The notes: generated from the letters alone by a model not told the origin. 64,000 nt of DNA from JBFWML01 sp050251635 (GCA_050251635.1 JBFWML010000005.1:6045-70044), one strand, 5' to 3'; counted from the stretch's first letter, positions 35,915 through 42,752 are shown. Program-made: numbers and translations.

Positions 35915-36017
35915 GATGATTGGATTAATCTTGGCAGTAGTTTTAGCAGCCATAATTGTCGCCTTTGGGTATGAGGAGTCCGGTAAAAATAAGCACAATT
36001 CACCCCATAAGGGATGA
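35907..36017 (+). CDS. 36-residue single-span membrane peptide
   Basis: This short frame starts at an ATG eight bases inside the preceding gene and stops with TGA overlapping the crcB start by four bases (ATGA). Its first 21 residues are strongly hydrophobic (MIEMIGLILAVVLAAIIVAF), followed by a charged tail (GYEESGKNKHN). The start/stop overlaps on both sides and the clean membrane span argue that it is translated. No homologue is known to me. It might be an accessory peptide of the two-span protein or of the fluoride channel. Confidence 0.58.
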   Translation: MIEMIGLILAVVLAAIIVAFGYEESGKNKHNSPHKG

Positions 36018-36394
36018 TTACGCTTTTTTGGGTAGCGATCGGCGGTGCGTTAGGCGCCGTGGCCCGCTACGGCGTGGCGGTCGGGTCGGTTAAGCTGCTG
36101 GGCAACCAGTTTCCCTATGGCACGCTGATTGTCAACACTTTGGGCGCTTTTGCCGCACTCTTTATCCTAACGCTGCTAAGCGAAAAACTACTACTCGTTC
36201 CCGCGCTGCGCCTCTTTGCGGTGGTCGGCTTTTTGGGCGCGTTTACCACCTTTTCCACCTACACCTACGAAACGATTTTGTTTATCGAGGCGGGCGAGTG
36301 GGGCAGGGCGCTGTGGAATATGCTAATTAACAACGGCCTGTCGCTGGCAGCGGGGGTGCTGGGAATTGCCGCCGCGAGGGCGATGGTTGTCTAG
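36014..36394 (+). CDS. crcB: Fluoride ion channel CrcB/FluC
   Basis: This is a 126-residue four-span membrane protein of the Fluc family, which exports fluoride as an antiparallel dimer. Conserved features are GGALGAVARYG, the pore Asn in PYGTLIVNTLGAF and the GFLGAFTTFSTYTYE segment with the Phe pair and Ser/Thr track. The length is typical. Its ATG overlaps the stop of the 36-residue peptide. No fluoride riboswitch was recognised upstream. The coding sequence ends 20 bases before the first accessory repeat. Confidence 0.94.
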   Translation: MITLFWVAIGGALGAVARYGVAVGSVKLLGNQFPYGTLIVNTLGAFAALFILTLLSEKLLLVPALRLFAVVGFLGAFTTFSTYTYETILFIEAGEWGRALWNMLINNGLSLAAGVLGIAAARAMVV

Positions 36395-36413
36395 CGGGGA
36401 TGGCCCCCGATGC

Positions 36414-36437
36414 AAAAAAGTAGCCTGTCCCCATTTA
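36414..36437 (-). repeat. Accessory repeat, copy 1 (AC type)
   Basis: On the minus strand this reads TAAATGGGGACAGGCTAC followed by six T. Its first three bases provide the in-frame stop codon of the truncated integrase fragment, so the integrase is interrupted exactly at the repeat boundary. Beyond it lies the 3' end of crcB. Confidence 0.85.
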
Positions 36438-36623
36438 TCGTTCAACGGCGAGATGGGTTAAAAATGCTTCTATTTCTGCTTTGCCCATGTCGATGGGGTG
36501 TTTTTTATGGTGAAACAAGATGTATCGTTTGATCCAGCCAGTGTAGCTTTTTTCAGTCTTTATACTATAGTGCTTGAGCCGAATCTGCTCACGAACTAGA
36601 TCAAGCAGTCTCTTTTTTTGCAC
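36435..36623 (-). pseudogene. intI: IntI-type integron integrase, N-terminal fragment
   Basis: This is a 62-codon fragment covering the SAM-like N-terminal DNA-binding region of a tyrosine recombinase of the integron integrase family. VREQIRLKHYSIKTEKSYT, then WIKRYILFHHKKHP and EIEAFLTHLAVER are typical of IntI. The catalytic domain is absent: after LAVER the frame stops at the TAA of repeat copy 1. The GTG start at 36623 is chosen because AAAGGAG lies seven bases ahead. A divergent attI/attC cassette array next to it supports the identification. It cannot be an active recombinase. Confidence 0.85.
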
Positions 36624-36644
36624 CGCCAACTCCTTTGAATAATA

Positions 36645-36825
36645 AGGACATAATGTCCTATTAAGTCGTTTTTGGCCGAATATCAGGACATTGTGTCCGT
36701 ATATCAAAATCAACAGGACATAAAAACAGGCACAATCTTACGAATTTTTTGGTAGAATCGATCAAAATATGTCAATCTGCAATGTGCGGGCTGGTTTTTC
36801 CCGATAGTCGGACATTTAAAGTGTC
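36645..36825. promoter_or_regulatory. Cluster of GGACA/TGTCC inverted repeats upstream of intI
   Basis: AGGACATAATGTCCT at 36645-36659 is a perfect 7+1+7 palindrome placed 22 bases before the intI start. GGACATTGTGTCC at 36686-36698 is a second dyad. A GGACA half-site lies at 36716-36720 and a weaker dyad, GGACA with TGTCT, at 36810-36825. The spacing suggests operators for a dimeric repressor of the integrase promoter. SOS control of integrases by LexA is known, but these are not the E. coli LexA consensus. Confidence 0.5.
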
Positions 36826-36878
36826 TGGATATCAGGTTGGGTTCCAGCAATGAGGCATATTGTGCGGATGAATAAATA

Positions 36879-36888
36879 GTTAGGGCTC
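36879..36888 (+). other. Integron core site at the attI/first-cassette junction
   Basis: GTTAGGGCTC matches the GTTRRRY core at which integron recombination cuts between G and TT. It lies 256 bases from the intI start on the divergent side, where attI is expected. The TTAGGGC that follows the cut is complementary to the GCCCTAAC of the downstream attC (37230-37237), as it should be for the two ends of one cassette. Confidence 0.8.
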
Positions 36889-36891
36889 AAA

Positions 36892-37236
36892 ATGACTCTC
36901 GATGAACTTGCGAATAAAATTAGATCGGTTTCCGAAGAGAAGCTTATTCAAGATCTCGCAAAGTACATTGAAGAATGGAAAAGCGATGACAGAAATGCCG
37001 AGCAACTTGAATCAATGGTCGAGAGGTTCTTTGGCAATGCGTGGATACCAGAAGAGGAAGACCATTCGAAGGCATATAGTTTCTGGTCTTCGTTTAGAGA
37101 TGATGTCGTTCATGGCATTGGGGGAATGACCATGAATGAGAGATTATATAGTTTTAGTTTATTTGATCGCTTCGACTCCTGTGAGTCCGAAGAAGAAAAG
37201 CGCGTAGTCTATGAGAAATTGCATGCAAAGCCCTAA
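36892..37236 (+). CDS. Gene-cassette protein of unknown function
   Basis: This is a 114-residue acidic protein that almost fills a 429-base integron cassette (36880-37308). The frame starts 12 bases after the cassette end and stops inside the R'' site of attC, which is the compact layout usual for cassettes. Visible segments are DELANKIRSVSEEKL, a Trp/Phe-rich SKAYSFWSSFRDDVVHGIGG, and ERLYSFSLFDRFDSCESEEEK. No signal peptide or membrane span is present, and I recognise no family. Its base composition is lower in GC than the surrounding core genes. Confidence 0.75.
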   Translation: MTLDELANKIRSVSEEKLIQDLAKYIEEWKSDDRNAEQLESMVERFFGNAWIPEEEDHSKAYSFWSSFRDDVVHGIGGMTMNERLYSFSLFDRFDSCESEEEKRVVYEKLHAKP

Positions 37237-37314
37237 CAATCGCAGGCACAGCGACGGCTTTTCCGTTGCGGCTTCGCCTCCACTACAAAGCCGCGCGTGC
37301 TGCTGGCGTTAGGC
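37230..37314 (+). other. attC recombination site of the first cassette
   Basis: This is an 85-base imperfect inverted repeat bounded by GCCCTAAC (R'') and GCGTTAGGC (R'). The arms CGCAGGCACAGCGACGGCTTT and AAAGCCGCGCGTGCTGCTGG pair with a few unpaired bases, and about 24 bases form the terminal loop. These are the features of a folded single-stranded attC. The R'' sequence is complementary to the start of the same cassette. Confidence 0.88.
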
Positions 37315-37335
37315 AATATTTAGTAGGGAGCATTG

Positions 37336-37462
37336 ATGTCAAATAATTTACCAGTATTACTACAAGATCCTTCACAAGGTAACTTCCCTGCTACAGTGGA
37401 CACTGAGCTAGAGTTCTTATCTCAGGCGAGGAAGTTATTAGATGCAGGTTTTCCCGATCATA
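37336..37462 (+). pseudogene. Second cassette gene, truncated after 42 codons
   Basis: An ATG with AGGGAG five bases upstream begins directly behind the attC core site, as expected for a second gene cassette. Only the first 42 codons remain (beginning MSNNLPVLLQDPSQGNF and ending LLDAGFPDH) before repeat copy 2 begins. No downstream attC is present, so the rest of the cassette has been lost or displaced. The frame continues through the repeat by chance. The family is not recognised. Confidence 0.65.
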
Positions 37463-37521
37463 TAAATGGGGACAGGCTACTTTTTACAAGTCTTGTTCTA
37501 ATTGACTTGGAGGTGAAACCC
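37463..37521 (+). repeat. Accessory repeat, copy 2 (AC type, long form)
   Basis: The unit TAAATGGGGACAGGCTAC plus T-tract is followed by a further 36 bases (AAGTCTTG, TCTAATTGACTTGGAGG, GAAACCC) that are also present after copy 3. This shows that the full unit is at least 58 bases long in these copies. Confidence 0.85.
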
Positions 37522-37551
37522 GTTGCGGAGTGGCGCGCCGATCGGGTAGCA

Positions 37552-37560
37552 TGTTATAAT
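37552..37560 (+). promoter_or_regulatory. Extended -10 promoter of the DUF4160 fragment
   Basis: TGTTATAAT forms an extended -10 element 28 bases before the DUF4160 ATG. It shows that the fragment between repeat copies 2 and 3 includes its own promoter and GGGGGG ribosome-binding site. Confidence 0.5.
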
Positions 37561-37587
37561 CCAAGCAATAATAATCGGGGGGATGCA

Positions 37588-37735
37588 ATGCCGGTTGTTT
37601 CTGTCTTTTTTGGTATCGTGGTGCGTATGTGGCACGATGATCACCCGCCACCACACATCCATGCGGAGTATCAGGGGTTTGAAGCGTTGGTGAGAATCGA
37701 GGACGGTGAGGTGGCGGAGGGCAGGCTGCCTAGAG
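37588..37735 (+). pseudogene. DUF4160 protein, truncated after about 49 codons
   Basis: The frame begins MPVVSVFFGIVVRMWHDDH and continues PPPHIHAEYQGFEALVRIEDG, the typical opening of DUF4160 proteins, which are often paired with DUF2442 in toxin-antitoxin-like loci. It is cut after EGRLPR by repeat copy 3, so the C-terminal third is missing. The promoter and ribosome-binding site are intact. The fragment lies between two direct copies of the repeat. Confidence 0.78.
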
Positions 37736-37793
37736 TAAATGGTGACAGGCTACTTTTTCAAGTCTTGATCTAATTGACTTGGAGGCGAAACCC
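37736..37793 (+). repeat. Accessory repeat, copy 3 (AC type, long form)
   Basis: TAAATGGTGACAGGCTAC plus T-tract, then the same downstream 35 bases as copy 2 with three or four changes. It begins exactly where the DUF4160 reading frame is broken. Confidence 0.85.
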
Positions 37794-37797
37794 ATAG

Positions 37798-37820
37798 TAA
37801 ATGGGGACAGGCTACTTTTT
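37798..37820 (+). repeat. Accessory repeat, copy 4 (AC type, short form)
   Basis: TAAATGGGGACAGGCTAC plus five T, four bases after copy 3 ends, giving a 62-base tandem periodicity. Core-type sequence resumes immediately afterwards with the leader of the ABC-F gene. Confidence 0.85.
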
Positions 37821-37857
37821 ATTGATTGGCAAGTCCCCCGTCCAACCTCCATCCCTG

Positions 37858-37866
37858 TGCTAAAAT
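37858..37866 (+). promoter_or_regulatory. Extended -10 promoter of the ABC-F leader
   Basis: TGCTAAAAT, identical to the element before metG, lies 26 bases ahead of the leader-peptide ATG and 110 bases ahead of the ABC-F start. Transcription from here would include the leader peptide and hairpin. Confidence 0.5.
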
Positions 37867-37891
37867 CCCAAAAAACCCCAAAGGATCCAAC

Positions 37892-37909
37892 ATGAAGCAA
37901 ACCCGCTAA
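37892..37909 (+). CDS. Five-codon leader peptide MKQTR
   Basis: ATG AAG CAA ACC CGC TAA is preceded by AAAGGA at a good distance. Its stop codon lies one base before the left arm of the hairpin at 37911. A ribosome that stalls or pauses on this peptide would cover part of the hairpin. Such leaders are known upstream of ribosome-protection ABC-F and methyltransferase resistance genes, so an attenuation role is inferred. Confidence 0.55.
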   Translation: MKQTR

Positions 37910-37910
37910 C

Positions 37911-37956
37911 CAGAACGCCAAAATCTCCGCTTCTTCAAGCCTTGGCGTTCTGTTTT
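37911..37956 (+). terminator. Terminator-like attenuator hairpin before ABC-F gene
   Basis: CAGAACGCCAA (37911-37921) and TTGGCGTTCTG (37942-37952) form a perfect 11-base stem. A small inner stem, GCTT/AAGC, lies in the 20-base loop, and four T follow. It sits between the leader peptide and the ABC-F ribosome-binding site at 37966-37970, which stays outside the stem. Conditional termination is therefore more likely than masking of the ribosome-binding site. Confidence 0.6.
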
Positions 37957-37975
37957 GAATGACGCAAGGATTTTT

Positions 37976-39364
37976 ATGACCAAATCCCTCACTTTTAACC
38001 ATCTTGAGTTTACCTATCCCGGCAGCCCCGATCCGGTTTTTAGCGGCGTGGACTTGCAGCTTTATCCCGGCTGGACGGCCATTACCGGGCCAAACGGCGC
38101 AGGGAAAACGACGCTCATCAAACTGCTGTGCGAACGCTCAAAGCTTCATGCCGTGTATGTGGAGCAGCGCACCGATGACGAGCCCGAAGGATTTGCGGCG
38201 TTTTTGACCGCAACCGATGGCGAAGCGTTTAGACTCCGCGAGATTCTGGGCCTGCAACCCGAATGGGCCGATCGCTGGCAAACGCTTAGTCACGGCGAAC
38301 GCAAACGCGCCCAGATCGGCGCGGCGCTGCATAAAAAACCCGATCTGCTGGCGGTGGATGAACCGACCAACCATCTCGATAGCGCGGCGCGGGCTTTTGT
38401 GGCCGATGCGCTGCAACGCTTTCGCGGTTTTGGTCTGCTGATCGGCCACGATCGCGCGCTCTTAGATTCGTTGTGCGGCCACACGATTATGATGGCCCAC
38501 GGCGAGGCGCAAATGCGCCGTCAGGGTTACGCCACCGCCCGCGACGAGCAGCAAAAGGAAGAGGCGTTTGCCGCAATGCAATACGAATGCCAAAGCCGCG
38601 AGATCAAAAAGCTGGAAAAACAGGTCGATCGGCAGCGTTTGAAGATTGAGGCCGACAAAAAACGGCTCTCAAAAAGCCGCGTCGTTCCCAAGGATACCGA
38701 CAAAAAAACACGGATCGATCTGGCAATCCTCACGGGCAAAGACGCCGTAGCGGGGCGGGTTCTAAACCGCACGCAAAGCCGCCTCAAACACGCCGAAGCG
38801 GCCCTGGGCGAAAAACGGCCCGTCTATGAAACGGGCATCATGCTGGAGGCGCAAAGCTGCCCCGGCCTTTTTCCGCTGGCGGTGGACGACAAACATCTGC
38901 TGCGCGAAGGGGATCGCATCGGAATCGTCGGCCCCAACGGCAGCGGCAAAAGCACCTTTGTAAAAAAACTGGTGGAAAGCTGTGACGCCAAAGCCGGAGT
39001 GGTGCTGTATCTGCCCCAAGAGATCACAGCCGAGGAATCGGCGGCTTTGCTGGCGCAAGTCAAAGCCGCCAAATCCGAAGAAAAAGGGTTTTTAATGAGC
39101 CTGATCGTCCGGCTGGGCGGCAACCCTAAAACATTGCTGGAAAGCGCCGTTCCCAGTCCCGGCGAAACGCGCAAGCTCATGCTGGCTTTGGGTCTTGCCA
39201 AAAAACCGGCGCTGATCGTGATGGACGAACCCACGAACCATCTGGATATCGTCTCGATCGAAGCGCTCGAAAAGGCGCTGATCGACTACGCCGGAACGCT
39301 CGTGCTCGTTAGCCACGACGAGCGGTTTTTACAAAACACGGTGCGGGAGTTTTGGCGGTTTTAG
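37976..39364 (+). CDS. ABC-F family ATPase, possible ribosome-protection protein
   Basis: This is a 462-residue protein with two ABC modules and no membrane domain. Module 1 has GPNGAGKTTL, signature SHGERKRAQ and DEPTNHLD; module 2 has GPNGSGKST, a divergent signature SPGETRKLM and DEPTNHLD. Between them lies a basic coiled linker of about 85 residues (from REIKKLEKQVDRQRLK through LTGKDAVAGRVLN). It is shorter than in housekeeping ABC-F proteins and resembles those of antibiotic-target-protection members. The ATG at 37976 has AAGGA five bases ahead. A leader peptide and hairpin upstream suggest drug-inducible expression. Confidence 0.85.
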   Translation: MTKSLTFNHLEFTYPGSPDPVFSGVDLQLYPGWTAITGPNGAGKTTLIKLLCERSKLHAVYVEQRTDDEPEGFAAFLTATDGEAFRLREILGLQPEWADRWQTLSHGERKRAQIGAALHKKPDLLAVDEPTNHLDSAARAFVADALQRFRGFGLLIGHDRALLDSLCGHTIMMAHGEAQMRRQGYATARDEQQKEEAFAAMQYECQSREIKKLEKQVDRQRLKIEADKKRLSKSRVVPKDTDKKTRIDLAILTGKDAVAGRVLNRTQSRLKHAEAALGEKRPVYETGIMLEAQSCPGLFPLAVDDKHLLREGDRIGIVGPNGSGKSTFVKKLVESCDAKAGVVLYLPQEITAEESAALLAQVKAAKSEEKGFLMSLIVRLGGNPKTLLESAVPSPGETRKLMLALGLAKKPALIVMDEPTNHLDIVSIEALEKALIDYAGTLVLVSHDERFLQNTVREFWRF

Positions 39365-40605
39365 GGGGCGTAAAAATCTTCGTCGGCGCAGAAGTTTAGC
39401 GGTAGCACCACGCGGATGATTTCGCCTTTTTTCAGTTCGTCGTTCCCTTCGGGGGCCACGGCGAACACGTCGGCTTTGGCCAGCGGGGTCAGCATTCCCG
39501 TGCCGTAGCGGTAGTCGTCCACGGCGGTGAATTCGCCGCTTTGCAGCGTGCCTAGAACCACATTGGCGCGGTCGGGTTTGAACCGCACGCTTTTGGCTAC
39601 ACGGGCCAGCGCCGTGGCGGGGTGAAAACGTTTTCGCCCCTGCAATTTAGCCGCGATCGAGCCGCCGATCAGGGTCATCAGCGTCATCGCCGCCTGCGGG
39701 TTGCCCGGCAGGCTGATCGCCACGGTGTTTTGAATACGGCCGATCATCAAATTTTTGCCCGGTTTGAGCGCCATGCTTTGCACCGCAACCGTTAGGCCCG
39801 CTTCCCGCAAAATCCGGTCGGTAAAGTCCGCCTCTCCGGTGCTGACCCCGCCGCTGGTGACGATGAGATCGTATTTCGCAAAACCGGCCACCGCTTCGCG
39901 CAGGGCTTCGGGCCGGTCGGGCAGGGCACCCAAATAGGCAACCTCCGCGCCCAGCGTTTTTAAAATCGCTGCGATCGCCGTGGCGTTGGAGTTGTGAATC
40001 TGGTGGTTTTTGGCCGTTTGCCACGGTTCCACAATCTCGCTGCCCGTCGCCAGCACCGCCGCTTTAATGCGGCGCAAAACCGTCACCTCCCCAAAACCCT
40101 GCGAAGCCAGCAGGGCCAACGCGGCAGGGGTCAGCATTTCGCCCGCTTTTAAGAGCATTTCGCCCGCGTCAACCTCTTCTCCGGCGGGGCGGATGTGTTG
40201 GCCCGGTTTGATACGTTCGGGCAGCGTCACGCGGTTTGCGTTTGCTTGCGCGTCCTCGAAGGGCACCACCGCTTCGACCCCCGCCGGAACCATCGCGCCG
40301 GTCATGATTTTGCAGGCGGAGCCTTCGGGCAGCGTGTAGCCCGAAGCGTCATCGCCCGCCAAAAAGGTCTGGCCGATCGGTAGGGTTTTGCCCGCGTCAG
40401 AAACGCGAACGCCGTAGCCGTCCATGCTGGAGTTGCGAAAAGGGGGCAGGGGACGCAGGCAGATCAAATCACGGGCCAGCACCCGATCTGCCGCGTCAAA
40501 AAGCGGCACCGTTTCGGTTTCGCTTACGGGCAAAACGCAGGCCAAGGCTTTGGCGTACCCCTTATGCAAGGGGGTTAAATGCGCCTTGTCCGCGGCTTTG
40601 CTCAC
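39361..40605 (-). CDS. moeA: Molybdopterin molybdenumtransferase
   Basis: This is a 414-residue enzyme that inserts molybdate into adenylylated molybdopterin. Conserved parts include PPFRNSSMDGYGV near residue 50, the catalytic-domain TSGGVSTGEADF and LPGNPQAA. The GTG at 40605 is chosen because it overlaps the pyrG stop (GTGA). A much longer in-frame extension upstream simply reads the pyrG coding region in another frame. The gene supplies cofactor for molybdoenzymes such as SorA. It overlaps the ABC-F gene tail by four bases, convergently. Confidence 0.94.
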   Translation of the reverse strand: MSKAADKAHLTPLHKGYAKALACVLPVSETETVPLFDAADRVLARDLICLRPLPPFRNSSMDGYGVRVSDAGKTLPIGQTFLAGDDASGYTLPEGSACKIMTGAMVPAGVEAVVPFEDAQANANRVTLPERIKPGQHIRPAGEEVDAGEMLLKAGEMLTPAALALLASQGFGEVTVLRRIKAAVLATGSEIVEPWQTAKNHQIHNSNATAIAAILKTLGAEVAYLGALPDRPEALREAVAGFAKYDLIVTSGGVSTGEADFTDRILREAGLTVAVQSMALKPGKNLMIGRIQNTVAISLPGNPQAAMTLMTLIGGSIAAKLQGRKRFHPATALARVAKSVRFKPDRANVVLGTLQSGEFTAVDDYRYGTGMLTPLAKADVFAVAPEGNDELKKGEIIRVVLPLNFCADEDFYAP

Positions 40606-42221
40606 TTTTTGTGCTTGATCGCGTTTTTGATAAAGCTCAAAATAATGCGGTTGGGGTTTTGCAACCGGCTGGTAAATTCGGGGTGGAACTGCACCGCCAC
40701 AAACCACGGATGATCGCGCAGCTCCACCGCCTCGATCAGCCCTTTGGCTTCGCCGGAGATAATCAGCCCGGCTTGCTCGAACCGTTCGCGGTATGCGCCG
40801 TTGGCTTCGTAGCGGTGGCGGTGGCGTTCCATGACCTTCGCTTCGTTGCCGTAGGCGTCGGCCAGTTTGCTTCCCGGTTTGAGGTTGCATTCGTATTCGC
40901 CCAGCCGCAAAGTGCCGCCCATGGGGCTTTGGTGGGTGCGGATCTGTTTGCCGCCGGTCTGATCGATAAACTCGTCGATCAGGTAAATGACCGGCTCGGA
41001 CGTTTTGGGGTCAAACTCCTGCGACTCGGCGTTTTTGATCCCCAGCACGTTGCGGGCGAATTCGATCATCGAAAGCTGCATTCCCAAACAGATGCCGAGG
41101 AAGATTTTTTTGTTTTCCCGCGCGTAGCGGATCGCTTCGACTTTGCCCTCCACGCCCCGGCTGCCAAACCCGCCCGGCACCAAAATCGCGTCGCAGCCGC
41201 CCAACACTTCGGCGGCGTTTCTCTCGTTCAGCGTTTCGCTATCGACCCACTTGAGTAAAACTCGCGTATCGGTATGCGCGCCCGCGTGGGTGAGCGCCTC
41301 GATCAGCGATTTGTAGCTCTCTTTGAGTTCCAGATATTTGCCCACAAAAGCCACTTCGATCGCGCCCGAAGGCTCGATGATTTGTTTGGTCAGCTTCTTC
41401 CACTCCTTAAGATCGGGCTTTAAATCGCCCAGTTCGAGGGCTTTGGCGATGGGTTTAAGAATGCCGTCCTCATGGAAACGCAGCGGCACTTCATAAATCG
41501 TTTTGGCGTCGCTCGCTTCGATGACCGAATCGAACTCCACATCGCAGGCGTTGGAGAGTTTTTTGCGCACGTCTTTAGGAATCGGCTTTTCCGATCGGCA
41601 CACCAGCATGTCGGGTGCAATGCCGATGCGGCGCAGCTCCTGCACGGAGTGTTGCGTGGGTTTGGTTTTCAGCTCATCCGCCACGGCGATGTAGGGCACC
41701 AGCGTCACATGAATGTTGAAAACGCGGTTTTTGAGCGCATGTTTGATCTGGCGCACCGCTTCGTAAAAGGGCAGCCCTTCAATATCGCCGATCGTGCCGC
41801 CCAGCTCCACCACCAGCACATCCGCGTCTTTGCCCGCCGCTTTGATGCGCCGGACGATTTCGTCGGTAATATGCGGCACCACCTGAATGGTTTTACCCAG
41901 ATAATCCCCGCGCCGCTCACGGTCGATCACCGTCTGGTACACCTGGCCGGTGGTGAAGTTGTTGCGTTTAGAAAGGGTGCTGTTGATAAAGCGTTCGTAG
42001 TGGCCGATGTCCAGGTCGGTTTCGCCGCCGTCGGCGGTGACGAACACCTCGCCGTGTTCGATGGGCGACATCGTGCCCGGATCGACGTTGATGTACGGGT
42101 CGATTTTGAGCATGGAAACTTTAAGGCCGCTGTTGCGCAGCAAGGCCGCCACGCTGGCGCTGGTGATGCCTTTGCCCAAACTGGAAAGAACGCCGCCGGT
42201 AACAAAAATATACTTGGTCAT
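40602..42221 (-). CDS. pyrG: CTP synthase
   Basis: This is a 539-residue glutamine-dependent CTP synthase. The synthetase domain starts MTKYIFVTGGVLSSLGKGIT with the ATP-binding loop. The C-terminal class I glutamine amidotransferase domain holds the nucleophile Cys in FLGICLGMQ, and the His-Glu pair is in QFHPEFTS. The ATG at 42221 is the family start; a longer frame upstream adds 20 unrelated residues. moeA is translationally coupled to its 3' end, a pairing that mixes nucleotide and molybdenum cofactor synthesis. Confidence 0.98.
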   Translation of the reverse strand: MTKYIFVTGGVLSSLGKGITSASVAALLRNSGLKVSMLKIDPYINVDPGTMSPIEHGEVFVTADGGETDLDIGHYERFINSTLSKRNNFTTGQVYQTVIDRERRGDYLGKTIQVVPHITDEIVRRIKAAGKDADVLVVELGGTIGDIEGLPFYEAVRQIKHALKNRVFNIHVTLVPYIAVADELKTKPTQHSVQELRRIGIAPDMLVCRSEKPIPKDVRKKLSNACDVEFDSVIEASDAKTIYEVPLRFHEDGILKPIAKALELGDLKPDLKEWKKLTKQIIEPSGAIEVAFVGKYLELKESYKSLIEALTHAGAHTDTRVLLKWVDSETLNERNAAEVLGGCDAILVPGGFGSRGVEGKVEAIRYARENKKIFLGICLGMQLSMIEFARNVLGIKNAESQEFDPKTSEPVIYLIDEFIDQTGGKQIRTHQSPMGGTLRLGEYECNLKPGSKLADAYGNEAKVMERHRHRYEANGAYRERFEQAGLIISGEAKGLIEAVELRDHPWFVAVQFHPEFTSRLQNPNRIILSFIKNAIKHKK

Positions 42222-42378
42222 TGAGTGTGCCTTAATCGGGGAAAAATGGGTGGCGCCAGCAGGGCCGTTGAAGGCAGGCATTGTAACCCGAACGCGGTTA
42301 AAGTTGCCCCGTTTTGCGAAGCGGGTGCTATCTAAGGCGGTTTGGGTACAATTGCGCCGCCCAAGACCTAGTCGTCTT

Positions 42379-42384
42379 TATAAT
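42379..42384 (+). promoter_or_regulatory. -10 element for rpsU
   Basis: TATAAT lies 27 bases before the rpsU ATG. A possible -35, TTGCGC, at 42352 is 21 bases away, which is longer than ideal. Confidence 0.5.
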
Positions 42385-42410
42385 CTGGCCCGAAAGTGGG
42401 TGATTTTTAC

Positions 42411-42623
42411 ATGCCCGGTATTAAAGTCCGTGAAAACGAAGCTTTTGAAGAGGCGTACCGCCGTTTCAAAAAGCAGGTTGACCGCAACCTGATCGTCACC
42501 GAGGCCCGCGCGCGCAAAAACTTCGAATCGAACGTCGAGAAGAAGAAAAAACGCAAAATCGCGGCCCGCAAGAAGCAACTCAAGCGCCTCTATATGATGC
42601 GCCGCTACGAGTCCCGCCTCTAA
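42411..42623 (+). CDS. rpsU: 30S ribosomal protein S21
   Basis: This 70-residue, very basic ribosomal protein joins the 30S subunit near the anti-Shine-Dalgarno region of 16S rRNA. The family sequence starts MPGIKVRENEAFEEAYRRFK and ends in a Lys/Arg-rich tail (EKKKKRKIAARKK). The ATG at 42411 is preferred over an in-frame start 15 bases earlier because MPGIKV is the conserved N-terminus. It is monocistronic, with its own promoter and a strong terminator. Confidence 0.97.
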   Translation: MPGIKVRENEAFEEAYRRFKKQVDRNLIVTEARARKNFESNVEKKKKRKIAARKKQLKRLYMMRRYESRL

Positions 42624-42632
42624 GATTCTTCA

Positions 42633-42656
42633 CCCCGCCGATCGGCGGGGTTTCTT
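42633..42656 (+). terminator. Intrinsic terminator of rpsU
   Basis: CCCCGCCGATCGGCGGGG is a fully palindromic 18-base hairpin followed by TTTCTT, ten bases after the rpsU stop. The accessory patch starts about 90 bases further on. Confidence 0.88.
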
Positions 42657-42752
42657 CCGCCTCTTTTCCACATCTTTTGTTTCTTCGTCATTTTTAAGCT
42701 TGAAATGCCAAAATCATACGCTTTAACTTTATTGTTGGGAAAAGTGATGATG

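Noticed and set aside
36395..36409. CGGGG/CCCCG stem after crcB as a terminator
   Set aside because: Only five base pairs and no T-run on the plus strand.
36395..36435. Fluoride riboswitch associated with crcB
   Set aside because: No conserved pseudoknot sequence was recognised near crcB; the gene start overlaps an upstream coding frame, leaving no room for a leader.
36435..36713. Longer 92-codon frame for the integrase fragment
   Set aside because: The first 30 codons run through the GGACA/TGTCC palindromes and show no integrase similarity. A GTG with AAAGGAG starts at the conserved region.
37333..37773. A single 146-residue protein spanning 37333-37773
   Set aside because: It is a chance read-through of two repeat copies joining two unrelated gene fragments (a cassette gene start and DUF4160).
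40606..40890. In-frame N-terminal extension of moeA by 95 residues
   Set aside because: It reads the pyrG coding region in another frame, is rich in Arg and Pro and unlike MoeA. The GTG overlapping the pyrG stop gives the family length.
42222..42281. In-frame N-terminal extension of pyrG by 20 residues
   Set aside because: CTP synthases begin at MTKYIFVTGG; the extension is non-conserved and includes the intergenic region.
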